A DNA stretch of 64,000 nucleotides, from positions 41,417-105,416 of the forward strand of contig JALGPX010000005.1 of assembly GCA_023515795.1 (NCBI GenBank), given 5' to 3'. The DNA is from Amoeboaphelidium occidentale. Its lineage: Eukaryota > Aphelidiomycota > Aphelidea. This document shows, piece by piece, positions 40,537 to 54,411 of this stretch; positions within the stretch are counted from its first letter, which is position 1, and the number at the start of each line of letters is the position of its first letter. A program made the position numbers and the translations under genes. The notes beneath the pieces are model-generated. The model ran no database searches. It had not been told where the DNA came from and was given only the letters and a program-made list of their open reading frames with translations.

Positions 40537-41877
40537 ATGAAGATTTTAATCTACATTTTAGAAGTTTGTGTATTAGCTGCATCCACGATGGCTTCTTATC
40601 GAATTCCAGACAAATGCAATGGAAATGTGGTGATCAACGTGGAATGGCATTCTATGACTGTCGCGCAAAAGATTGCTTATATGGAAGCTGTTTTGGAGTT
40701 AAACAGAAGAGGTTTCGACATTATGATGTCCGATCTTCATGCGAAACATGTACCAGACTGGCATCAAGGCTCATTGTTCTTCATTGCACATCGCTACTTT
40801 ACTCACTTGTACGAACAAGAGTTGCTCAAAATTAATCCTAACTTGGTTCTTCCATACATCGACTGGTCTTTGCTTGGTAACTCTGGAAACGCTAATGATC
40901 TATGGCAGTATTTTGGCGTTCCTGACAAGGACGAGGGCTGCGTGACAGGAAGGTACATAAACCCAGACAGTTACAAGGTTCCTAACAGCGAGCTTGCTTT
41001 TAAAGGCCAGGCCTGTTTGCGCAGAAAATTGGAAAATCATCAGTATCAAACACCGGAGCTTTTGGGTGAATACATCAGAAAGTCAACCACTTTTCTTGAA
41101 TTTGCAAGAAATAATGAACTGTGGCATACAAACATTCACGCGGCAATTGGCGGAGAAATGCTTTATGCTCACTCTCCTGCTGACCCACTTTTCTATCCTT
41201 TGCATAAGTTTATGGATTTTCTATACTTTGCGTTTCAAAATACTGATCCTCAGAATCGAATGAATAGCTTTGGTGGTACACAGCCTTATGATAATGGCCG
41301 TGCAGTTGATGCTAACACAGAGATACCTGGATTCCCAGGAGTTCGAGTTCGAGACGTTTTCAACACGCTGGATTTATGCTACGTTTACGTAAATCCTAAC
41401 ACTCGATTCTCAGACTCTAAGATGGTGCTCCAGAACGGATATGTGCCACCTGCCCATTTCGGAAATCAGAACGTCACTATTCCAAGGCCTTCTCCAGTTA
41501 CTCATGAAGCAGCAAGTAGATTCGGTTGGTCACAAGATGATGTTAATGAGGCTAACAACGCGTCTCAGCAAAACTATCAGGAAGTTCAAAGAAAGATTGA
41601 AAACAATATTCCCGTGCTTGGGCCTAACGTTGCTCCAGGGTCATCTATCAATGGTTTTGATCCATACCCACCATCACAATTTGCTATTTCACTTGATAAA
41701 TCTGGTAGATTAGCAGAACAATTGATCAAGAATATTATACCAACGTATAATTCTTCAAACGGTTACTCTTATGGGGATGGTATTTCTACGGCACAAGGTA
41801 GTTCAGGTAATTCAATAGCTGCTTCCTTTGGAACTTTGTTTGTCGTGATCTTATTGGCAATTATTGGACTACGCTAG
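40537..41877 (+). CDS. Secreted tyrosinase 4 with membrane/GPI tail
   Basis: Single exon, 446 aa from the ATG at 40537. Signal peptide residues 1-19. Copper ligands complete but spaced a little differently from its neighbours: H68 or H71, H76 and H85 (DLHAKHVPDWHQGSLFFIAHR without the first residue), H197 and H201 (LWHTNIHAAIGG) and H223 (DPLFYPLHKFMDFLY). The usual VPYWDW is LPYIDW. The stalk is short and rich in Asn/Ser/Gln. The C terminus is hydrophobic (GTLFVVILLAIIGL) and fits GPI attachment or a membrane anchor. The most divergent active copy of the cluster. Confidence 0.92.
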   Translation: MKILIYILEVCVLAASTMASYRIPDKCNGNVVINVEWHSMTVAQKIAYMEAVLELNRRGFDIMMSDLHAKHVPDWHQGSLFFIAHRYFTHLYEQELLKINPNLVLPYIDWSLLGNSGNANDLWQYFGVPDKDEGCVTGRYINPDSYKVPNSELAFKGQACLRRKLENHQYQTPELLGEYIRKSTTFLEFARNNELWHTNIHAAIGGEMLYAHSPADPLFYPLHKFMDFLYFAFQNTDPQNRMNSFGGTQPYDNGRAVDANTEIPGFPGVRVRDVFNTLDLCYVYVNPNTRFSDSKMVLQNGYVPPAHFGNQNVTIPRPSPVTHEAASRFGWSQDDVNEANNASQQNYQEVQRKIENNIPVLGPNVAPGSSINGFDPYPPSQFAISLDKSGRLAEQLIKNIIPTYNSSNGYSYGDGISTAQGSSGNSIAASFGTLFVVILLAIIGLR

Positions 41878-41923
41878 ATATTGAGAGTCTAAATTTAGTC
41901 AACTATCGGAAGTTGTTTTGTTA

Positions 41924-42329
41924 ATGTCGCAAGTTCAGGAGGTAATTTCTCGCCAAGAACTCAAAATAAATAACTGAAGAAATGTTCTGTGTGCGATAAG
42001 GCGTGTTACGCTATGGAATCAGTGAAAGTGGAAACAATACTATATCACAAAGTGAGTTATTCCTCTTCATCTGACAAACGATGTAGACCTGCTTAAAATG
42101 CGCGCACTGCAATTGCATTGTTAGCTTGGGCAAATTCGCCGCGCTTGAAGGAAAATTCTATTGCAAACCTCATTTCAAACAGCTGTTCGCTTTGAATGGC
42201 AACTATCATACTGGATTTCTGCAAGTTCATAACGATTCGGTTGTTTCAGCTCCTCCATCTAATGCGCCTTCCCGTAAGAACACAGAACAGGTCCCACTTA
42301 GTAGTCTTGATGGACCAGATCAAATCTGA
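41924..42329 (+). CDS. Single LIM-domain protein
   Basis: Exons 41924..41941, 41980..42051 and 42087..42329 (introns 38 and 35 nt) give 110 aa. After MSQVQE comes one LIM domain: [14 protein letters not shown], then [36 protein letters not shown]. It ends in the ALNGNY-x-x-GF phrase of EPLIN-type LIM proteins. The short tail is Ser/Pro-rich. LIM domains bind two zinc ions and mediate actin-cytoskeleton contacts. Tandem to a two-LIM paralogue that starts 92 bp downstream. Joining the two into one gene would need a splice for which I see no donor. Confidence 0.85.
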
Positions 42330-42421
42330 CAACATGTTCGATTAAAGCTAAACCGTGATCTCAGCTATTAATAGATGCGTGGTTTTTGATTCAACGAACG
42401 AATTGTCACTTCATTCGAGCA

Positions 42422-43444
<1,023 letters not shown>

Positions 43445-43554
43445 CTCTGAAAAATATACTTGTCTCGATTTTCGTCCAAACAGTCGCATTTCTAGCGAAT
43501 CACAAATCGAGGTCTATCGTAAGGCTTCCAATTCCGTTTAGTGTTTTCCGATAA

Positions 43555-45081
43555 ATGAGTTCAGAAATAGAAAATATTGAGACAACTACTGCCGAACAGC
43601 GGAGTGTTTCTTTTGGATCGTCACAGGAACGCACACTTGTACAATTGACTGCTATCGATCAGGACCTAGATGTTACAAGCACGAGGAGACAATTATTTAA
43701 GCAGTATCTCGCTCTAGTACTGACCTGCATGCTTCCTTTCGGAATCTATTACTCGTACGATATACCGGGTGCCATCAATGTGCAGCTACAGGAATGGTTC
43801 GAGAGTGATTTCGAAGCATGGCAAATTAGGTTAAATGGTCTCTATTCGGCATACTCACTCCCGAATCTCGTAATGCCCGTTGTCAGCGGAGTATTGGTAG
43901 ATTTTTTGGGTGCACATCGCATGATGATGGCTTTCGCTGTTCTGATCATTCTTGGGCAAGGTTTAGTCGTTGCTGGCATAGAATTTAAGAGCTTTGCATT
44001 TCTTCTTGTTGGACGAATTGTATTCGGTATTGGTGGAGAATCTTTGGAAGTTGCTCAAGCACGATTAATTGTCGACTTGTTCGGTAACAAGCACACTGGT
44101 TTCGCTCTTGGATTGAACCTCACATTCGCTAGAATTGCCGGTGCACTTAATGACTGGCTTAGCCCTGCAATTGCAGAGCAATTCGGAGTTACTGCTGCAT
44201 CTTGGGGTGGGTTGGTTGCTTGTTTCGTTGGCCTCTCTTGTTTAATTCCTCTAATTTATTTGCATAAGACCACAAAGGATAACAGCCAGACCGAGGAAGA
44301 AGAATGTCTGTTGGAGCCAAGCCCGAAAGGTAGCGGTAACGATGATGATGGTTATTGCAGCGAGCAAGATCAAGTATCGTCGATATCATCTGATAATAGC
44401 AAGATTGCACACGATGACGAAGATGCGTTCAACTGGAGGTCTGTATTTAAGCTTTCCAACTCTTTCTATATTCTTTGTATAACAATATCCTTACTTTACG
44501 GATCAGTCAATCCTTTTATTCACATTCTGTCTGCATTCTTACAAAAAACATATGGTTACAATGAGCGCAAGAGTGGAATGTTGATGTCTGTTCCTGATTT
44601 GATATCTGCTGTTGGATCACCATTGTTTGGTTTTCTGATGGATAAGCTTGCTTCATCAAAGTTTTTGCGTGGTAAAATTAGAAGCTATATGCTACCTCTA
44701 TCTGGTGTACTTCTTATAATTTCACATGTGTGCTTTCTTTTGAATTGTTTTAGCCCTTTAGTAATGTTGGTGTTTATTGGAATCGCATATTCTTTATTTG
44801 GCTCTGTAATGTGGCCCTTGGTTCCAGAGGTGGTGCAAAACAGTGATTTGCTTGGTACTGCTTACGGATTCAGTTCAGTAGCCCTGAATGTTGCTTTGAC
44901 CGTGGTTCCTTTGATTGTGGGAGCTATCGTTCCTGTTCACGGTTATTTTGGAGCACTTTCTTTCTTTTTGGGTTTAGCTTCCAGTGGTACAATGCTTGGT
45001 CTCTTTGTACTATTATATACGGCACGAAAGCATTTGAAATATTCCAGACTTCCAAGTCTCGACGTAGACGGGGAACTCTGA
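43555..45081 (+). CDS. MFSD1-like major facilitator transporter
   Basis: Single exon, 508 aa, about 12 hydrophobic segments with a central acidic loop (residues 235-290, rich in E/D/S). The first half shows LPFGIYYSYDIPGA, LYSAYSLPNLVMPVVSG and the loop 2-3 basic phrase LGAHRM, then GRIVFGIGGESLEVAQ and GLNLTFARIAG. These match the MFSD1/SMAP4 branch, lysosomal dipeptide transporters in animals. Cytoplasmic N terminus, no signal peptide. Localisation to lysosome or vacuole is inference. Confidence 0.8.
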   Translation: MSSEIENIETTTAEQRSVSFGSSQERTLVQLTAIDQDLDVTSTRRQLFKQYLALVLTCMLPFGIYYSYDIPGAINVQLQEWFESDFEAWQIRLNGLYSAYSLPNLVMPVVSGVLVDFLGAHRMMMAFAVLIILGQGLVVAGIEFKSFAFLLVGRIVFGIGGESLEVAQARLIVDLFGNKHTGFALGLNLTFARIAGALNDWLSPAIAEQFGVTAASWGGLVACFVGLSCLIPLIYLHKTTKDNSQTEEEECLLEPSPKGSGNDDDGYCSEQDQVSSISSDNSKIAHDDEDAFNWRSVFKLSNSFYILCITISLLYGSVNPFIHILSAFLQKTYGYNERKSGMLMSVPDLISAVGSPLFGFLMDKLASSKFLRGKIRSYMLPLSGVLLIISHVCFLLNCFSPLVMLVFIGIAYSLFGSVMWPLVPEVVQNSDLLGTAYGFSSVALNVALTVVPLIVGAIVPVHGYFGALSFFLGLASSGTMLGLFVLLYTARKHLKYSRLPSLDVDGEL

Positions 45082-45107
45082 AAACCTGCGACATTTGATT
45101 GAAGGCC

Positions 45108-45115
45108 TATAAATA
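45108..45115 (+). promoter_or_regulatory. TATA box of the MARK-type kinase
   Basis: TATAAATA, 57 bp upstream of the kinase start codon and 27 bp after the stop of the MFSD1-like gene. The same octamer precedes DMC1. Confidence 0.55.
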
Positions 45116-45171
45116 GATTCAGTCATAACATCGTGGCACAGCTTCAATCTCTTAATTTTTAAACTGTAAAG

Positions 45172-47466
<2,295 letters not shown>

Positions 47467-47526
47467 GAGAATGCACTTGAATGTTGAATAGAATGTATTT
47501 CGGAAAGTTGCACTTTCTATTGCGCA

Positions 47527-48280
47527 ATGTTGAAGCGATTCGCGAGCAAACTACGACCGCTGAACACAAGGCTATTCAGCACATCAAGCCAATTAAAAAG
47601 TAATTTCCTTAAAGAAAACTGAATTTAACCCTTCAGGCTCAGCAGCACCACAGGCAACTGGCGTTAATCTTAAGGAATTCGGCGACTATTTGTTGAAAGC
47701 TTTGCCAAAGTATTTGCAGCAAGTATCGTTATACAAGAATGAATTGACATTGCACGTTGCACCCTCAGCAGTCGTCCCAACATTGACATTCTTGAGGGAC
47801 CATACCAATTGCCAGTTTAAGCAGTGCATGGACGTTTGTGGTGTTGATTATCCTCACAGGCTTGACAGATTCGAAGTTGTTTATAATCTGCTGTCGCTCA
47901 CGTACAATTCTCGTATTCGTGTGAAGACATATACCGACGAAGTTAAACCTGTGCCAAGCTCCTGCGAAGTTTACCCTGGAAATAATTGGTTCGAAAGGGA
48001 GGCTTATGATATGTATGGAATCTACTTCCAGAATCATCCTGATTTGCGTCGTATCTTGACAGACTACGGCTTTGAAGGATATCCTTTGAGAAAGGACTTT
48101 CCATTAACAGGCTACTCAGAAGTTCGTTACGACGAAGAGAAGAAGAGGATTGTTTATGAGCCTTTGGAATTGGCTCAAGCTTTCCGTTACTTTGACTATC
48201 AAAGCCCGTGGGACCAGACTGGTGATGGTAAAGTTGAAACGTTACCTGCTCCAGAAGCAAAGACTGAAAACCAGAAATAG
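47527..48280 (+). CDS. NDUFS3: NADH:ubiquinone oxidoreductase 30 kDa subunit (NDUFS3/NuoC)
   Basis: Exons 47527..47599 and 47637..48280 (37-nt intron) give 238 aa. The first 25 residues ([20 protein letters not shown]) are a typical mitochondrial presequence. The core has the complex I 30 kDa signature [20 protein letters not shown], then [18 protein letters not shown] and the C-terminal [13 protein letters not shown]. It belongs to the hydrophilic Q module of respiratory complex I. Its presence implies a functional aerobic mitochondrion and argues against rozellid or microsporidian relatives that have lost complex I. Confidence 0.96.
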
Positions 48281-48292
48281 AAAATTTTCGTC

Positions 48293-50438
48293 ATGACTTG
48301 CGATTTTGTGATTATTGGAGAGTTCTCGCAACTCAGTGGCCCTGAGCTTGTCTGGTCATTACCGCGACTCGCTGGTGATCATTCCCGTGTCAAGTCTCTT
48401 ATTAATGAGATGGTCAATATGTTTCCACAGTCTGAAGGCGACGATATGTCTGAGGAGATAGATTTCGTACATGAACTGTTTCCGTGTGCTTCCAGTTGCC
48501 ACACCAATGCTCTGGTAAATAACGATTTGTTAAATGAAAATTGCTGATATTCAAGGTTAAACTCGTGCCGATGAAAGATATCGAAGCTAGAGGTCTTGGC
48601 AGACGAATTGTTATCGCGTATTGCTCTAATAACGCTTTAAAGTTATCAAAGAATTCCCAGCGCATTTGCAATGGTCTCAGTTACGTCTCTTTGATATTGC
48701 TCTGTGGGAATAATATTCAGTTCTTGTGTGACGCTGTGCAGTTTCTCGTTAGTGATAATTCTTGTGATGTTGACATGTTGATTGTGGAATACCAGAGAGC
48801 ATATCGCTACTTGTCAGAATTCGATTTCAGCCTTGTTTCAGACGAACATAGGAGTGTCTTACAAGGAATAACGGAGGAGATTGTTAAAGCTCACGAAGAT
48901 CTGTTCATTATGGTGTCAAAACCGGATGGTTGTGTTTCGAATGAGTTGCGGCACCTATGCCAACAATTATGTAAAGAGGTAATTGTTATGAACGCTTTTA
49001 TAAACTTCTATAGGACTCTTACACAAAACGTGTTTTGAAAAATTGCATTGATGAAGATTTGAGGCTTCTTTACGAGATTATTGGGCCTACAGTGTTCTAT
49101 TCTGTTTCGAAAAATCATCTGCACAGGCTGCTTGATGAATGCTCAGATCTGAGCCCAGGTAAAGTGCTTGACGATTCCTTTGCTCCATCTTGTACAATTT
49201 TGGCAACGATTTCTAAATTCTCTTTCTCGATGCATGTTATTTTTGCCCTTATGCTTGGTAGGAAACTGGTTATTATTGGCAGCTCCAAAAATGAAATCCA
49301 TATTCGCAAGATTGTGGAATTTTATTCTAACTTTATACCAACCCGCACAAAGTCTGTTTTACTTTTTACGAAGAATTTAAACAAAGACATGCTTCTGAGG
49401 TATCAAATAATTGGCGTGGAAAAGGCTCCTAAACTGCCAGAATTTGTCAGGAAAGAAGCCATAGTTGTAGATTATGATTACGAAACGTACACTGGACCTA
49501 TTTATGATCGTGGTATGATTATTAATGTTCTCTTAGAGGATGGAAAACTATGTCCAAACGATTCAAGTTTCATTTTGTACCTTAATTCAACCTTTGAAGA
49601 ACTACGCATGAAAGCAAGACTTTTTAAATTAATTAATCAGCCGATATCTGAGGATAATGTTCCTGTTTTGTACAATGCTGCATTGTTTGATGTCTTCTCG
49701 CATGGCAGTGCGAGGCGCGAACGAAACAATACCTTGACAACTCTTGGCCTTTCGCTAAAGAAAAAGCTTAAAGAAATTTCTCAGAGAGCCTCATCTGAAA
49801 AAGTAGACTCAAACTCAGTTCGTCGCCGCAGCAGCGAATCTCATTCAAGACACTTGGTGGATTTGTTTGCATCTGCTAATCTTGGAGACAACAGCAGCTC
49901 CTTCAACAGGACTAGAGAGTACGATCAGGGGAAATTATCATCTGTGATGGTTACAGAAAGCGAACCTACAACTCCCGCCTCAGGATCTGTTGCATCGTCT
50001 CCGATAATTAGGAAAGAACGAGACTCAATATCTTTAACCAACTTCACGCTAGATTCATCATCATCTCGACCAATGACTAAATCTCTCTCAGAGCATATGA
50101 TGTATCGTGGATCTGATGGTGGATCACTTTTTTCTTCTTCTGCTTTATGTTTGGATAATTCTCAAGTTAGTGGAATACTATCCAACTCAGACAAAGCGTT
50201 TTTAGTATCTTCACTTCGGAGAAGGAAAAGCAAAAAGATGTTTCGTTTATCAAGTATATTCCAGAAGAAAACAAAAGCGGAAAATGTTCCAGAATCTTTC
50301 AGAAATGGTGCTCATGATGTATCAAGATCACTGGTTAAATTGGAATTAGAGGATTATCGATCGAAAATTTGGAGCATTCTTAGCATAGATAGCAAAGCAG
50401 ACCAGCTCATCATCACTCACTTATCTGAAACCCTTTAG
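48293..50438 (+). CDS. SMCR8/folliculin-type longin-DENN protein
   Basis: Exons 48293..48514, 48556..48978 and 49014..50438 (introns 41 and 35 nt) give 689 aa. The start [21 protein letters not shown], less its last residue, parallels DFILISEFSEQVGPQPLLTIP of SMCR8. [21 protein letters not shown] parallels the LYDLEARGFVRPFCMAYIS strand of the longin domain. In the C-terminal DENN half, [15 protein letters not shown] and [12 protein letters not shown] match SGRTLVVLGED and WKLIGLQRV. A Ser-rich insert (residues 420-580) replaces the long animal linker. SMCR8 works with C9orf72 and WDR41 as a GTPase-activating complex in autophagy and lysosome signalling; folliculin is the close alternative. 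Confidence 0.75.
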
Positions 50439-50568
50439 TATATTAGATTTTTGTCTTGAATATCCCTGTTTTGTGCCTCGAACCAGAAGGCTAAGGTCGC
50501 GACGAATGTCGATCACTTTGTTCGGTTCAAAATTTTTTCATTTCCTAGCAGAGAGCCTTAAGAATCAA

Positions 50569-50997
50569 ATGGCACAACGTGTTACTTATAGAAGACGTTT
50601 ATCATACAACACTGCATCCAACAAGGTCCGCAAGGTCAAGACACCAGGTGAGATAATTAATTAACCGAGGCCTAATAAGTGCCTAGGTGGAAGACTTCTT
50701 GTGCAGTACGTAAAGAAGCGCGCTAACGTGCCAAAATGCGGTGATTGTGGAGGAAATCTTAATGGAATCCCAGCATTACGTCCAAAGGAATACAAGCAGC
50801 TTTCAAAGAGAGAGAAGACTGTCCAGAGATCTTACGGAGGATCACGTTGCGGAGGATGTGTCAGATCTCGGTAAGAATGCTTTGGATGACTTTAACTCAT
50901 TTTTAGTATTGTGAGAGCTTTCTTGGTTGAAGAGCAGAAGATTGTGAAGAAGGTCTTGAAGGCACAAGCTGCAGCTGCTGCAAAGACAAAGGCATAA
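50569..50997 (+). CDS. RPL34: 60S ribosomal protein eL34
   Basis: Exons 50569..50647, 50687..50870 and 50907..50997 (introns 39 and 36 nt) give 117 aa. The start [19 protein letters not shown] is the family N terminus, followed by two CxxC zinc pairs (CGDCGG and CGGC), [11 protein letters not shown] and [19 protein letters not shown] component of the large cytosolic ribosomal subunit. A possible 5' leader intron ends in TTTCCTAG at 50547. The stop codon overlaps AATAAA (50996..51001). Confidence 0.96.
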
Positions 50998-51289
50998 TAA
51001 ACTATGAGGAAGTTATACGGGTTGAAATTATTATTTGATTGTAATCGTGTACTTATGAGCAGAATAGCAGCACTATGTGTGTACAACCACAACTTCTTTT
51101 AATAGTTATTGGTTGAAGGATTAAACGGTGCTATATCAATCCGGCTTTAGGCACAACGCTTCTTTCATTTAGGAATAAGCGCAATGCCTTCAGCCATACA
51201 TTTCTTATTATCTTTACAACATTGTCTTAAGCTACCGCGACCTTTGCCGTTAAACATTAACCATCTGATTTTTCTTGCTTGACACAATC

Positions 51290-51892
51290 ATGCTACGCGC
51301 AACACGTTCATTTGGACTCAGTAAATCAATCGTCGTATTGCCGACTATGAAGCGCTTCAACAGCAGCACAGTCTTAATGAACAATGATGAACAGAATTTA
51401 GTTACAGAAATATCAGAATACGCACAACAGTCAATCGATAATAAATTGGCACCAAAAGGATATCTACCAAAGTTCGTGAATGTCCTCATGAAGACGGGCA
51501 ATGATAAAGCAAAGGTCGAAAAGCACGTGGCTTATGGTCTGCAGATAATTCACAGAGAAACTAATCAGAATCCAGAGCAGCTATTTGAGAGGGCCATCGA
51601 CATGATCTCTCCTGTTTTAATGTGTGGCTCATTCAAAAGAGGTGCGAAACTTATTAAAGTCCCTCTGACGCTGAATGAGCGCATGTCAAGACGGTACGCA
51701 TTCAATTGGCTACGTGATCAAATAAGAGCCAAGAACAAGCCAGCTCTGGAACAGCGATTCGCTAAGGAAGTCTTGAGTATTCTTGAAGGAGAAAGCGTTA
51801 TACTTACTAAGAAGGCTCAGGTCCACAAAGATGCTCTATTAAACCGTTCATTCGCCCCAATGCGATGGGCTGTCGGTGGAAGGAAGGAATGA
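51290..51892 (+). CDS. MRPS7: Mitochondrial ribosomal protein uS7m
   Basis: Single exon, 200 aa from the ATG at 51290. The N-terminal 35 residues (MLRATRSFGLSKSIVVLPTM) form a presequence. The body is S7-like: KFVNVLMKTGNDKAKVEKHV, RAIDMISPVL, then RGAKLIKVPLTLNERMSRR and FNWLRDQIRAKNKPALEQ, with the RRY/FAP-RW end. Binds the 3' domain of mitochondrial SSU rRNA. About 290 bp before it, between eL34 and this gene, hold no clear gene. Confidence 0.9.
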   Translation: MLRATRSFGLSKSIVVLPTMKRFNSSTVLMNNDEQNLVTEISEYAQQSIDNKLAPKGYLPKFVNVLMKTGNDKAKVEKHVAYGLQIIHRETNQNPEQLFERAIDMISPVLMCGSFKRGAKLIKVPLTLNERMSRRYAFNWLRDQIRAKNKPALEQRFAKEVLSILEGESVILTKKAQVHKDALLNRSFAPMRWAVGGRKE

Positions 51893-51958
51893 TGTGGTTC
51901 CTTTAGTGAATAGATTGACGCCGATCTGCCGGATATTTTCTCTCAGAAGTTTCCCACC

Positions 51959-53081
51959 ATGCGATTATTGCTCAGCCTTTTAACAGCGCTTTTGCTGTTC
52001 TTCTGCTCCTTAAAGTGCGGTAATGTTCATTTAAAAGCGTTTCGTGTTAAATTTCTAGTGGACGCATATTCCGTTCAAAATCGTTTCCACTCTGAATGCG
52101 TTACGAGCAATGTTCAGCCTTTTAAGAAGGACAACGATTCAATCTCTTTGCAACTGACTTATCCTTCAATTAATGGTACTTTTGGTGTTACGCTCTTCTT
52201 TGGTGGTATGTTGGGGTAATGCCTTTTCTGTGTTAGCTTCAATACTTACAAGTAGAACTGTCCCTGTGTCTTTCTACTCTGACATGTTCCAGAGATTAAG
52301 TGTCTCTTCTCAGCATGTTGTCGTCGCATTTGACTTTCTTGGTGGTATTGCGAAGGATTATGTGGATGCTGGTCAAAGAGTTAATCGCGCGATTTCTTGG
52401 TTCAACGAGCACCACAGCGAATTGTTTCCTGAAGGTGTAAAGGTGGATATGTCGAATGTTGTTTTTGTTACGCATTCAAGTGGCATTCAGTCTATTCTGA
52501 TGCTGTGGAAGGAGAACTTGTTGAAACAGATCAAAGCCTTGATACTTATTGATCCTGTCGATGCCATTTTCGATCAAGTTACATCAGACAAGACTAAAGC
52601 TCTTCCTCGTGATACTCATTTAATGGTTATGAGCACGGGTCTATGCGAAACTGCTGCATTAGAAGTTCCAGCTCCTTGGTTCATGAACACTACTAAATGG
52701 AATCTGCCTCCAATTTTTGATGAAGGTCGTTTATGGCCTTCTTGTTGTCCTAAAGGTTTGAGCTCAGGACGTTTCTTGAATTACTTGTCTGATCACTCTG
52801 TTCTACACCTGAATTACACGCAATACGGACATTGTGATTTACTGGATGATCGTTGGGTTTGGATTAATAACCTGTTCAGATTCTGTAAGAGCGCAACAGA
52901 CCAAAGACTTTCTAGAAGAGAGAGTAATGTTTTTGATCTAAGCGAGTTCCGTCATAATGTCGTTGCTGCTGTTTCATCCTTTACGCAGTATGCGCTTACT
53001 GGTTCAAGAGATAGAATCGATGAGGCATTGAATACCACATGGGCACAACATAATATTGTTATTAATTGGAATAAAGCGTGA
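51959..53081 (+). CDS. Secreted chlorophyllase-like serine hydrolase
   Basis: Exons 51959..52205 and 52237..53081 (31-nt intron) give 363 aa. Signal peptide residues 1-20 (MRLLLSLLTALLLFFCSLKC). The alpha/beta-hydrolase fold is visible: GVTLFFGASI oxyanion strand, VVFVTHSSGIQS (nucleophile serine, THSSG in place of GHSRG), ALILIDPVDA with the acid Asp, and QYGHCDLLDD with the catalytic His. The last phrase equals the GHMDMLDD signature of chlorophyllases, and the spacing of all three is right. Plant chlorophyllases remove phytol from chlorophyll; related proteins in other eukaryotes are general esterases, so the substrate here is open. A secreted form would suit an organism feeding on algae, but that is speculation. 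Confidence 0.7.
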
Positions 53082-53167
53082 GTGAAAGTCCTCGTGTCCG
53101 GACATTTGCAAAAAGTTTGCAAATCACAGTAAAACTTCTTTTGTTTGTTTGTTGAAACGGTACAGAA

Positions 53168-54199
53168 ATGGCAAGCGGTAAACCCTTTGCGTCTTATGCC
53201 CAGCACAACTAAAAATTTTCTGTAGGTTACGATCATGGAGGTGGAGGAGGTTTCTATGCAGATGGGATGACAAGCACTCAGTCCCCAGCGACTAAAAAGG
53301 TAAAGAAGCTTGGCTGTTCTCAAACTAACACTTCAAGGCTCGCCAAACTGTTCAGACAATAACGCCGATAACTTTAAAACAGGTCGCAGCTGCAGTGGAG
53401 AAGAGCGACTCAACGTTCGCACTGAATGATTTCGAACTTTCGATTGTGACTTTTGTTGCCTGCATCAGAAGGATGAGCACGAAAACAACACAATCCGCTT
53501 ATCTTATGGAAGACGGAACTGCATCAGTCGACGTCAGACAGTTCCATGCTCAGAAGGTTGATGGTCAGGATAATTCAATGGATGAAGCTGTTGACTCGAA
53601 TGGTGAAAATGGCTTAAGGTGTGTGTTTCACATGGTTCTATTTGTTTACATTCTAGCGAGGGCCAATATGTCAGAGTTTATGGGCAATTGCGCTCATTTG
53701 CCAACAAGATTCACATAAATGCAAGTTCTGTAAGGCCAATTGAAGACTTCAATGAGATCACGTTTCATATGTTGGAAGTTATGCATGTGACCGTCAAGAG
53801 ACAAAATGCAAATGTAAGTTTCCAAAAGCGATCGTTCATTAAATGTTGTAGCAATTTGTTAGCTTTGTAGGGAAGCCTCCTCCGAATGCTGTTATGGCTG
53901 GTGGTGCTTACAATAATCAACAGTACGGAAACTCTGCCTATTACAACCAGCAGCAAAACCACAATGGCGGTGGATACATTCAAGATGGGTCATCTCATTT
54001 TACTCCTGTTCAGCAGAGAGTCATTGATTTGGTACAGAGTCGTGGTGAAGAAACAGATTTGGGTGTTCATATTGATGAGCTTGCAAGGATCATGTCGCAT
54101 GATGGTTTCTCAGATTATCAGATAAGACAAGAAGTCAAGTCCCTTATGAACGAGGGTGTTATTTATTCAACGGATGATTTCCATTTTAAAGTAGTTTAA
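53168..54199 (+). CDS. RPA2: Replication protein A 32 kDa subunit
   Basis: Five exons (53168..53177, 53226..53299, 53338..53618, 53657..53813, 53852..54199), introns 48, 38, 38 and 38 nt, give 289 aa; human 270. The first exon is only 10 nt. N-terminal Gly/Ser/Tyr-rich phosphorylation segment (YDHGGGGGFYADG, TQSP), OB fold (ITPITLKQ, VDVRQFHAQ, GQYVRVYGQLRSFANK, EDFNEITFHMLEV), Gln/Asn linker, and a C-terminal winged helix ending EVKSLMNEGVIYSTDDFHF. Middle subunit of the ssDNA-binding RPA trimer in replication, repair and recombination. The stop TAA is embedded in TAATAAA. Confidence 0.95.
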
Positions 54200-54411
54200 T
54201 AAAAGCCGAGGTCTTTGTCTTGTAAGATATTATCTCTGAAACAAGGAGTTTTTGGATAGCATGGTCAAGTAAGCGTCAATGATTTTACCACGACTTTAAC
54301 CTGCACCAGTTGGTAAGTGCTACCACAGATATCAAGTGATATTATGTTTTCCCCGGAAAGCCGGAATTTCGCTGACGAATTTTGAATTGTGGCGATCATT
54401 TGTGGCAAAGC

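Noticed and set aside
51164-51256. 30-codon minus-strand frame with a CCKDNKKC motif between eL34 and uS7m
   Set aside because: Too short, no splice partner found, and no recognised family. A similar-length frame is open on the plus strand.
54200-54411. Possible tRNA gene (A-box-like TAGCATGGTCAAG)
   Set aside because: No B box (GGTTCRANNCC) and no cloverleaf pairing found. It is the promoter spacer of the acyl-CoA synthetase gene.
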